A stretch of 64,000 bases of DNA from Gammaproteobacteria bacterium (GTDB lineage: Bacteria; Pseudomonadota; Gammaproteobacteria; Steroidobacterales; Steroidobacteraceae): assembly GCA_947455595.1 (NCBI GenBank), contig CANGOP010000002.1, positions 1 to 64,000 of the forward strand. The letters run 5' to 3'. The notes beneath the pieces were generated by a model. That model had not been told where the DNA came from, ran no database searches, and saw nothing but the letters and a program-made list of their open reading frames with translations. The position numbers and the translations under genes are program-made. Each line of letters begins with the position of its first letter. Positions within the stretch are counted from its first letter, which is position 1. This document shows positions 49,979 through 57,906 of the stretch, piece after piece.

Positions 49979-50836
49979 ATGTTGAACCGAAAAGTGTTGA
50001 GCGCGCTCGGGGGAATCCTCGCTGCGTTGCCCGCCCTCGCCTACGAGAGCAGCTATAACATGACGACCGGCGTCACCGACATCTCGCGTCAGGTGCACGG
50101 CCTGCACATGATGACTTTCTGGGTGTGCGTGGCCATTGCCGTCGCGGTTTTCGGCGTGATGATTTACTCGATCATGACCTTCCGCAAATCGAAGGGCGCG
50201 GTTGCCGACCAGACCCTGCTGCATTCGACCAAGGTCGAGGTCATCTGGACGGTGATCCCGGTGCTGATCCTCATCGGCGTCGCCGTGCCAACCGCCAAGA
50301 CGATGGTGCGGATGGACGATACGCGCAACGCTGACCTGTCGATCAAGATCACGGGCTACCAGTGGAAGTGGCAGTACGAGTACATGGGCACCGGCGTTTC
50401 CTTCTACTCGACGCTGGCGCCGTCCTCGAACGAAGCCCGTCAATTGCATTCGGGCATCGATCCGAAGTCGGTCAAGGACTACCTCCTCGAGGTCGACCAT
50501 CCCGTAGTGGTCCCCGTGGATGCCAAGGTTCGCTTGCTCCTCACGGGCAACGACGTAATTCACTCGTGGTGGGTGCCTGATTTCGCTGTCAAGAAAGACG
50601 CAATCCCCGGCTTCATCAACGAAGCGTGGTTCAAGGCTGAAAAGATTGGCCACTACACCGGTCAATGCACCGAACTCTGCGGCCGAGACCATGGCTTTAT
50701 GCCCATCGCCGTAGATGTCGTTTCGAAGGAAGACTACGCCAAGTGGCTAGCCGCGCAGCAAGAGGCCGCTAAGGCCGCTGCACCGGCTGCGACGACGGCC
50801 GCTAACTCTGCTGCGTCCGCTTCGGCGACGCTCTGA
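49979..50836 (+). CDS. coxB: Cytochrome c oxidase subunit II
   Basis: HSTKVEVIWTVIPVLILIGVAVPTAK; CuA motif GQCTELCGRDHGFMPI. Confidence 0.97.
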   Translation: MLNRKVLSALGGILAALPALAYESSYNMTTGVTDISRQVHGLHMMTFWVCVAIAVAVFGVMIYSIMTFRKSKGAVADQTLLHSTKVEVIWTVIPVLILIGVAVPTAKTMVRMDDTRNADLSIKITGYQWKWQYEYMGTGVSFYSTLAPSSNEARQLHSGIDPKSVKDYLLEVDHPVVVPVDAKVRLLLTGNDVIHSWWVPDFAVKKDAIPGFINEAWFKAEKIGHYTGQCTELCGRDHGFMPIAVDVVSKEDYAKWLAAQQEAAKAAAPAATTAANSAASASATL

Positions 50837-50854
50837 TCGGATTGCTGGAGCTTC

Positions 50855-52462
50855 ATGACCATGGCACACGCTGATACTCACGATCACCACGATCACGATC
50901 ACAAGCCGACCGGCATTGGCCGCTGGCTCTTTGCGACGAACCATAAGGACATCGGCACGATGTACCTGTTGTTCGCGCTCATGATGTTCTTTCTCGGCGG
51001 GGCGATGGCCCTCGGGATCCGCCTGGAGCTGTTTAAGCCCGGCATGCAATGGTTCGACCCCGCGTTCTACAACTCGTTGGTCACCAATCACGCGCTGATC
51101 ATGATCTTCGGCGCCGTGATGCCGGCGTGGGTTGGTCTTGCGAACTGGATGATCCCGCTGCAGGTCGGTGCGCCGGACATGGCGTTGCCGCGCATGAACA
51201 ACTACAGCTTCTGGATCCTGCCGTTCGCGTTCACGCTGCTGCTCTCGTCGTTCTTTACGGCGGGCGGCGGTCCGGCTGGTGGTTGGACGTTGTACCCGCC
51301 GCTGTCGTTGCAGGCCGGCGACAGCTTCCCGCTGACCATCTTCGCGATCCACATGATGGGCATCAGCTCGATCATGGGCGCCATCAACGTGATCGTGACG
51401 ATCATGAACATGCGCGCTCCGGGCATGACGTTGCTGAAGCTGCCGCTGTTTTGCTGGACGTGGTTGATCACGGCATACCTGCTGATCGCCGTCATGCCTG
51501 TTCTGGCAGGCGCCGTGACGATGCTGCTGACGGATCACTACTTCGGCACCAGCTTCTTTAATCCCGCTGGTGGCGGCGACCCAGTGATGTTCCAGCACAT
51601 CTTCTGGTTCTTCGGTCACCCTGAGGTCTACATTCTGATCCTCCCGGCCTTCGGCATCGTGTCGGAGATCATCCCCGCGTTCTCGCGTAAGCCGCTCTTT
51701 GGGTACGATGCGATGGTCTACGCCAGCGCGTCGATTGCCTTCTTGTCGTTCATTGTTTGGGCACACCATATGTTCACGGTCGGCATGCCGCTCGCTGGAC
51801 AGATGTTCTTCATGATGAGCACGATGCTGATCGCCATTCCCACGGGCGTGAAGGTGTTTAACTGGACCGCGACGATGTGGAAGGGCTCCATTACGTTTGA
51901 GCCGCCGATGCTGTTTGCTCTGGCGTTCCTCTTCCTGTTCACGATCGGTGGTTTCTCGGGCTTGATGCTCGCGATCGCTCCGGCGGACTTCCAGTACCAG
52001 GACACCTACTTCGTCGTGGCGCACTTCCACTACGTGCTGGTGCCGGGCGCCGTGTTTGCCATCATGGCCGGCGTCTACTACTGGCTGCCGAAGTGGACTG
52101 GCCACATGTACAGCATGTCGCTGGCGAAGTGGCATTTCTGGCTGTCGACGGTCTCCGTCAACGTGCTGTTCTTCCCGCAGCACTTCCTCGGCCTCGCCGG
52201 CATGCCGCGCCGAATTCCCGACTACAGCACCCAGTTCACGGACTGGAACATGGTGTCGTCCGTGGGTGGTTTCGTTTTCGGCTTCTCGCAATTGCTGTTC
52301 GTCGTTGTCGTCTGGCAGTGCGCTCGTGGCGGTGCGAAGGCGACGGACAAGGTGTGGGACGGTCAGATGACGGGTCTGGAGTGGACGGTTGCGTCCCCCG
52401 CGCCTTATCACTCGTTCACGGATGCTCCGGATTTGACCGGCGTCGCCGATACACATCACTGA
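50855..52462 (+). CDS. coxA: Cytochrome c oxidase subunit I
   Basis: [58 protein letters not shown]. Confidence 0.99.
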   Translation: MTMAHADTHDHHDHDHKPTGIGRWLFATNHKDIGTMYLLFALMMFFLGGAMALGIRLELFKPGMQWFDPAFYNSLVTNHALIMIFGAVMPAWVGLANWMIPLQVGAPDMALPRMNNYSFWILPFAFTLLLSSFFTAGGGPAGGWTLYPPLSLQAGDSFPLTIFAIHMMGISSIMGAINVIVTIMNMRAPGMTLLKLPLFCWTWLITAYLLIAVMPVLAGAVTMLLTDHYFGTSFFNPAGGGDPVMFQHIFWFFGHPEVYILILPAFGIVSEIIPAFSRKPLFGYDAMVYASASIAFLSFIVWAHHMFTVGMPLAGQMFFMMSTMLIAIPTGVKVFNWTATMWKGSITFEPPMLFALAFLFLFTIGGFSGLMLAIAPADFQYQDTYFVVAHFHYVLVPGAVFAIMAGVYYWLPKWTGHMYSMSLAKWHFWLSTVSVNVLFFPQHFLGLAGMPRRIPDYSTQFTDWNMVSSVGGFVFGFSQLLFVVVVWQCARGGAKATDKVWDGQMTGLEWTVASPAPYHSFTDAPDLTGVADTHH

Positions 52463-52469
52463 GATTCAC

Positions 52470-52607
52470 GTGAGCGATAACCACGCAAACAGTGATCCTA
52501 AAACGAGCCGGCGGCCTGTCCGCCGGCTCGCGATCATGCTCGGCTTGCTAGCGTTCGGGCTTTACGTCGGCTTCATTGCCTGGACCGTACTGCGAGCGCA
52601 GCACTGA
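52470..52607 (+). CDS. Small single-TM protein of the cox operon (cytochrome oxidase small assembly protein-like)
   Basis: Manual translation of GTG ORF: MSDNHANSDPKTSRRPVRRLAIMLGLLAFGLYVGFIAWTVLRAQH*; 45 aa, below track cutoff. Confidence 0.75.
   Translation: MSDNHANSDPKTSRRPVRRLAIMLGLLAFGLYVGFIAWTVLRAQH
52504..52530. repeat. 11-bp perfect inverted repeat, 5-nt loop
   Basis: CGAGCCGGCGG-CCTGT-CCGCCGGCTCG. Confidence 0.8.
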
Positions 52608-52608
52608 G

Positions 52609-53157
52609 ATGCCAGCACCGCGGGGTCACCGGGGTTTGGTTGCGAGGCTGCTGCTGTTTACGGCCGGCAGTTTTGCTTTCGGTTTTGCCCTTGTCCCCCT
52701 GTACAGCGTGCTATGCAAAGTGTGGGATACGGGCAACCGGTGGTACGGAACGCAGACCGCGCAGGCATCGGTGATCGAGCAGCCGGACGTGGATCGCGTC
52801 GTGACGATTGAGTTCGTGGGTAACGTCGCCCATCAGGAAGACTGGGAGTTTGCGCCGACGGCCACCACGATGAAGGTGCATCCGGGCAAGCTGTATGAGG
52901 CGACCTTTCACGCCAAGAACCTCACCGGACACGCCGTGGTGGCGCAAGCAGTACCCAGTATTGCTCCGCAAACCATCGCCCGATATTTCAAGAAGACTCA
53001 GTGCTTTTGTTTCGAGCCGCAGAAATTCGCGATCGCAGAGTCGCGTGAGATGCCGATCCGATTCATCGTCGATCGCGATCTCCCGCCCGACATAGATCGC
53101 ATTACGCTCTCTTATTCTTTTTTCGATTTGCCGCAGGCCGCGGCATCGAACCGCTGA
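52609..53157 (+). CDS. ctaG: Cytochrome c oxidase assembly protein CtaG/Cox11
   Basis: FAFALVPLYSVLCKVWDTGN-like segment; KTQCFCFEPQKF copper site. Confidence 0.95.
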   Translation: MPAPRGHRGLVARLLLFTAGSFAFGFALVPLYSVLCKVWDTGNRWYGTQTAQASVIEQPDVDRVVTIEFVGNVAHQEDWEFAPTATTMKVHPGKLYEATFHAKNLTGHAVVAQAVPSIAPQTIARYFKKTQCFCFEPQKFAIAESREMPIRFIVDRDLPPDIDRITLSYSFFDLPQAAASNR

Positions 53158-53190
53158 TTGATTTGAAATTCAACACCTGACCTACCAGGA

Positions 53191-54084
53191 ATGACCATGG
53201 CGAACGATCACTCCGACGACAAGTATTACGTACCGCACTCGAGCCCCTGGCCGGTGTTCGGTTCGCTCTCGCTGTTTGTACTGATGCTAGGCGCAGCGAT
53301 GACGGTTGAGCAGTCTGGTGGTGGCGGCACCATCCTCGCCGTCGGTTTTCTGCTGTTGTTCGTGCTCTTTTACGGATGGTTCGGCAAGGTCGTTGCCGAG
53401 CACCAGGCGGGCATGTTCAACATGGCTGTCGACCGCTCCTTCCGCATGGGCATGAGCTGGTTCATTTTTTCAGAAGTTATGTTCTTCGCCGCTTTCTTCG
53501 GCGCGTTGTTCTACGCGCGGCAGTTCGCGCTTCCATGGCTCTCCGGACACGGCGCCAAGCACCTCACCAGTTCAATCCTGTGGCATGGCTTCGAAGGCGG
53601 TTGGCCATCAAACGGCCCGAATGCGCTCGGACCGAAGGGCGAAGGTTCGACGTTCGAAACCATTCCTGCGATGGCAGTGCCGCTGCTCAACACGCTGATC
53701 CTGCTCACGTCGGGCGTGACCATCACGATCGCGCACCACGCTCTTAAAGCCGGTAACCGTCTGACCTTGAAGGTTGCATTGGCGGCGACGTTCTTGTTGG
53801 GCTTCCTGTTCGTGTTCCTGCAGGCCCGTGAATACCATGAGGCTTACACAGAACTGGGCTTGACCCTAGGCACCGGCATCTACGGTTCGACGTTCTTCAT
53901 GCTCACGGGCTTCCACGGCTTCCACGTCACCCTCGGCGCCATCATGCTGCTCGTCATCTGGTTCCGAGTCATGAAGGGCCACTTTACGCCAGAGCGGCAC
54001 TTCGCTTTTGAGGCGGTGGCCTGGTACTGGCACTTCGTCGACGTCGTATGGCTTGGGCTGTACCTGTTTGTCTACTGGCTCTAA
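53191..54084 (+). CDS. coxC: Cytochrome c oxidase subunit III
   Basis: FRMGMSWFIFSEVMFFAAFFGALFYAR; FFMLTGFHGFHVTLGAIML; WYWHFVDVVWLGLYLFVYWL. Confidence 0.97.
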   Translation: MTMANDHSDDKYYVPHSSPWPVFGSLSLFVLMLGAAMTVEQSGGGGTILAVGFLLLFVLFYGWFGKVVAEHQAGMFNMAVDRSFRMGMSWFIFSEVMFFAAFFGALFYARQFALPWLSGHGAKHLTSSILWHGFEGGWPSNGPNALGPKGEGSTFETIPAMAVPLLNTLILLTSGVTITIAHHALKAGNRLTLKVALAATFLLGFLFVFLQAREYHEAYTELGLTLGTGIYGSTFFMLTGFHGFHVTLGAIMLLVIWFRVMKGHFTPERHFAFEAVAWYWHFVDVVWLGLYLFVYWL

Positions 54085-54145
54085 GCGGAATTCACTCCGA
54101 CAGACCAGGGAACGGCCGCTGACGCGGCCGTTCTCGTCTACGGGG

Positions 54146-54358
54146 CTAGCGACCAACTCCGTGCGGTGAGATCCAGCCCTGATGAGCGGCAAAGAGCATC
54201 AGCAGGAGTAGCCCGATCGATAGGCCGATCCGCCACGTTAATGCTCGGACCATTTTGTCTGGGTTACCCTTGCCGCTGGTGAGGTGGAAGAGCGCCTTGC
54301 CGAGACTAAATAGAATGGCCAGTAATGCGATGCCGACGACAGTCTTAAAGATATCCAC
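54146..54358 (-). CDS. DUF2909 twin-transmembrane protein
   Basis: VDIFKTVVGIALLAILFSLGKALFHLTSGKGNPDKMVRALTWRIGLSIGLLLLMLFAAHQGWI. Confidence 0.85.
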   Translation of the reverse strand: MDIFKTVVGIALLAILFSLGKALFHLTSGKGNPDKMVRALTWRIGLSIGLLLLMLFAAHQGWISPHGVGR

Positions 54359-54389
54359 GGTCAGTTCTCCTATGACAGGGTCAGTATAA

Positions 54390-55091
54390 GTGCGTTTGCG
54401 ACAGTTCACCGCCGGCCTGTGGTCGACCGTTTTGACGGTCGTGGGCGTGGTGATCTTGGCCTCGTTGGGGACGTGGCAGAGGCATCGTGGCGTCGAGAAG
54501 CAGGCCCTCTTTGCCGCCTTTGCGCGGGGAGATTCGCCGGCCGTCCCTTATGGAGCCGCCGGTGGCCAAGATCGCTATTCCCATGTACGGGTGGAAGGGC
54601 GTTACGTGCCCGCGCGACAGCTTCTCCTCGACAACATGACGCACGATGGGCATGTGGGCTACCGGGTCCTCACACCGCTGCGCACGACGCTCGGTACCGT
54701 TCTCGTTGATCGCGGGTGGGTACCCGCGCCGCCACGGCGGGACCAATGGCCGGATCTGGCGGTATCCGACGAGTTACGTACGGTGACCGGTCGGATCGAC
54801 CAGCTGCCACGCGCGGGCATCAATTTGGCGGCATCTGATGGGGCGGGATGGCCGCGGCGGCTGTCGTATCCGGACCTGGTAACCGTGCGCCGCGTGTATG
54901 GCGAGGCCGTCGATCCCGCCATTATCTTGCTCGATGCAAGCGCGACCGATGGCTATGTGCGTGACTGGAAACCCGGCGGCCTGCCGCCCGAGCGCCACTT
55001 TGGCTATGCCGTTCAATGGTATGGGCTCGCGCTCGCGTTGGCCGTGATCTATGTTGTCGTCAACTTAAAAAGACCCGGAAAAACATCATGA
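54390..55091 (+). CDS. SURF1 family cytochrome oxidase biogenesis protein
   Basis: LGTWQRHRGVEKQALFAAF; VRVEGRYVPARQLLLDNMTHDGHVGYRVLTPL; HFGYAVQWYGLALALAVIYV. Confidence 0.92.
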   Translation: MRLRQFTAGLWSTVLTVVGVVILASLGTWQRHRGVEKQALFAAFARGDSPAVPYGAAGGQDRYSHVRVEGRYVPARQLLLDNMTHDGHVGYRVLTPLRTTLGTVLVDRGWVPAPPRRDQWPDLAVSDELRTVTGRIDQLPRAGINLAASDGAGWPRRLSYPDLVTVRRVYGEAVDPAIILLDASATDGYVRDWKPGGLPPERHFGYAVQWYGLALALAVIYVVVNLKRPGKTS

Positions 55092-55708
55092 CTGCTGTGA
55101 CGGATAAGGCGGCGCAACGCCGCGGCCGTATTCAATTGCTGGCCTTGGCGGCGATCTTCTTCGGCCCGGTTGGAATCGCGTTTTGGATGTATTACGGCGG
55201 ACACTGGGTGCCCGGTCATCAGGTGAATCATGGCGACTTGATCCAGCCGACCCGCGCGCTACCCGCGGTGTCCGGCCTGCCAACCTTGGCGGGTCAGCCG
55301 GTCGGGGACGGCTTCCTGCACCGACAGTGGAATCTGATCTATGTGGTTGCCGATCATTGCGATGAGCGCTGCCGCGCGGATTTGGCGGAAATTAAGAAGG
55401 TTCGCTTGGCGATGGATCATGAGCGGGACCGTGTCCACCGAGTCCTCTTGGGACTGACCGGCTGTTGTACATCCGCTGAGATCGGCCCCGCCGATCCGGA
55501 CCTTACCGTGGCCTACGTTGATTCAGAGGCGGGCCAACAACTACTGGCCGCACTGCAGACGGCTGACGGGATGACCCCCGCCCAGAGCCGAGCGGTCTAT
55601 GTGGTCGATCCGTTGGGCAATCTGGTCATGCGTTTTCCCGCGGATCGGGATAGGAAGGGCTTGATCAAGGACCTCGACAAGTTGTTGAGGCTTTCCCACA
55701 TTGGATAA
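55088..55708 (+). CDS. SCO/thioredoxin-like cytochrome oxidase assembly protein
   Basis: Single TM, VVADHCDERCRADLAEIKKVR CxxxC motif; ATGA overlap with SURF1. Confidence 0.8.
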   Translation: MTAVTDKAAQRRGRIQLLALAAIFFGPVGIAFWMYYGGHWVPGHQVNHGDLIQPTRALPAVSGLPTLAGQPVGDGFLHRQWNLIYVVADHCDERCRADLAEIKKVRLAMDHERDRVHRVLLGLTGCCTSAEIGPADPDLTVAYVDSEAGQQLLAALQTADGMTPAQSRAVYVVDPLGNLVMRFPADRDRKGLIKDLDKLLRLSHIG

Positions 55709-55882
55709 TCGGTAAATCCCCGGCCCCGTTACTAAAAAGGCACGGCAACCTGCGTTTTTGCGCATGGTCGATGTCGCCTTCTGTCATGGTCTCATGGCGG
55801 ATTTGGATATGCTTGTCGGCCCGAGCAGGATCATGGCCGATGCCTATGATCTCCATTGCCACGCCCAACAAGGGGTCGCAGA

Positions 55883-56362
55883 GTGACCAGCGCCGACACC
55901 GCGGAACTGCAGGCTGTTGAAGCCGCCATCGCCCGCCACGCACATGAACCAGGACCGCTCATTGTCGTCCTGCACGCCGTACAGGATGCCCTGGGCTACA
56001 TCCCTGAGCACTCCATCCGGCGGATTGCTGAGGCGCTCAACCTGTCGCGTGCCGAAGTACACGGCGTGGTGACCTTTTATCACTACTTCCGTACCCACAA
56101 GCCGGGCCAGCGAACCATCCAGATCTGCCGCGCGGAGGCCTGTCAGGCGCGCGGTTGCCAGTCGCTCGAGCGACATGCCCGCGAAAAGCTGGGTATCGAT
56201 TTCCACGAGACGACGGCCGATGGCGCCACAAGCCTCGAAATGGTCTTCTGTATGGGTAACTGCGCCACCGGCCCAGCGATCCGCATCGACGGGCGTCTTT
56301 ACAGTCACGTCACGCCCGAGCGCTTTGATGCGCTGTTGGCGCATCAGGAGGACGCTCAGTGA
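55883..56362 (+). CDS. fdsG: NAD-dependent formate dehydrogenase gamma subunit (NuoE-like)
   Basis: LHAVQDALGYIPEHSIRRIAEALNLSRAEVHGVVTFYHYFR; CRAEACQARG; CMGNCATGPAI. Confidence 0.93.
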   Translation: MTSADTAELQAVEAAIARHAHEPGPLIVVLHAVQDALGYIPEHSIRRIAEALNLSRAEVHGVVTFYHYFRTHKPGQRTIQICRAEACQARGCQSLERHAREKLGIDFHETTADGATSLEMVFCMGNCATGPAIRIDGRLYSHVTPERFDALLAHQEDAQ

Positions 56363-57882
56363 ACCGCGTTTACATCCCTAAGGACTCCACCGCTCTGTCA
56401 CTCGGTGCAGACGAAGTCGCCGCGGCCTTTACGGCCCATGGCTTTGAGGTTGTGCGGACCGGTTCGCGTGGCATGTTCTGGCTCGAACCGCTCGTCGAGG
56501 TCGACACCCCATCTGGACGCTTTGGCTACGGCCCCGTCGGCGCTGCCGATGTCGGCGGCCTCGTGGCGGCGGGTATCTCGGCCGCAGGCTCCCATCCGTT
56601 GGCCATCGGACTGGTTGACGAGCACTCGTATATGAAGGGGCAGCAGCGCCTGACCTTCCGGCGCATCGGCCTCGTCGATCCAGCGTCGCTGAACGACTAC
56701 TTGGCTCACGGCGGCTATGCCGGCTTACGCAACGCGCTGTCGATGACTGGTGCGGAGGTGGTTCAGGCCATCACCGATTCCGGGCTGCGAGGCCGAGGCG
56801 GCGCAGCCTTCCCCACGGGCATCAAGTGGAAAACGGTGCTCGATCAGTCGGTTGGGCAAAAGTACGTCACCTGCAATGCCGACGAAGGCGACTCGGGCAC
56901 GTTCGCAGACCGCCTGATCATGGAAGGCGATCCGTTCACCCTGATTGAAGGCATGACCATTGCGGGCATTGCGGTGGGAGCGACGCAGGGCTTCATTTAT
57001 TGCCGAGTCGAATATCCCGAATCCATTGCGGCTTTGAGAACTGCGATTGAGGTCGCGAAGTCCGCCGGTTACCTCGGTAGCGACGTGTGTGGCAGCGGCA
57101 AGCAATTTGAGCTCGACGTGCGCGTGGCGGCTGGTGCTTATGTGTGCGGCGAAGAAACGTCCATGCTGCAAAGCATCGAAGGTAAGCGTGGTGAAGTGCG
57201 CGTGCGCCCACCGTTGCCTGCAATTGAAGGTTTGTTCGGCAAACCCACCATCGTGAATAACGTGATGTCACTGGCTGCCGTGCCGGTGATCTTGGAAAAG
57301 GGTGCGGCCTATTATCGCGACTTCGGCATGGGACGCTCGCGTGGCACCATCGCTCTGCAGTTGGCAGGTAATCTCAAGCGCGGCGGCCTCGTTGAGCGAG
57401 CCTTTGGCGTGACCTTGCGTGAAATTCTGTACGACTACGGCGGTGGATCGGCCAGTGGCCGCCCGATCAAAGCCGTACAAGTCGGTGGCCCACTTGGCGC
57501 CTATTTGCCGGAATCGCAGTTCGATACGCCGCTCGACTATGAAGCCTTCGCGGCTGTCGGTGCATTAGTCGGTCATGGTGGCATCGTGGCCTTCGACGAT
57601 ACCGCCGATATGGCCGCACTGGCTCGATATGCCTTCGAATTCTGCGCGTATGAATCTTGCGGAAAATGCACACCGTGCCGAATCGGTTCGACGCGTGGCG
57701 CCAACGTGATCGACCGGCTGCTCGCCGGTGATCAACCTGAACGCCAGAAGGAACTGCTCGGTGAATTGTGCGAAACCATGCTGCATGGGTCGCTCTGCGG
57801 GCTCGGCGGAATGACGCCATTCCCGGTACAGAGCGCCATGAAGCACTTCCCAGCCGAATTCGCGCCGCGTAGCCGGCACTAA
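56359..57882 (+). CDS. fdsB: NAD-dependent formate dehydrogenase beta subunit (NuoF-like)
   Basis: GLRGRGGAAFPTGIKW; CNADEGDSGTFADRLIMEGDPF; ESCGKCTPCRIGSTRG. Confidence 0.95.
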   Translation: MNRVYIPKDSTALSLGADEVAAAFTAHGFEVVRTGSRGMFWLEPLVEVDTPSGRFGYGPVGAADVGGLVAAGISAAGSHPLAIGLVDEHSYMKGQQRLTFRRIGLVDPASLNDYLAHGGYAGLRNALSMTGAEVVQAITDSGLRGRGGAAFPTGIKWKTVLDQSVGQKYVTCNADEGDSGTFADRLIMEGDPFTLIEGMTIAGIAVGATQGFIYCRVEYPESIAALRTAIEVAKSAGYLGSDVCGSGKQFELDVRVAAGAYVCGEETSMLQSIEGKRGEVRVRPPLPAIEGLFGKPTIVNNVMSLAAVPVILEKGAAYYRDFGMGRSRGTIALQLAGNLKRGGLVERAFGVTLREILYDYGGGSASGRPIKAVQVGGPLGAYLPESQFDTPLDYEAFAAVGALVGHGGIVAFDDTADMAALARYAFEFCAYESCGKCTPCRIGSTRGANVIDRLLAGDQPERQKELLGELCETMLHGSLCGLGGMTPFPVQSAMKHFPAEFAPRSRH

Positions 57883-57906
57883 ACTGCGACAACGAGGAAC
57901 ACCCCG

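Noticed and set aside
49801-50058. 85-aa ORF just upstream of and overlapping coxB
   Set aside because: No domain, out of frame with coxB, and lies in the structured leader; not supported as coding.
50747-52459. 570-aa minus-strand ORF antisense to coxA
   Set aside because: Full-length shadow of coxA with low-complexity H/R/E/Q-rich translation, as expected from high-GC codon bias; the coxA product is unambiguous.
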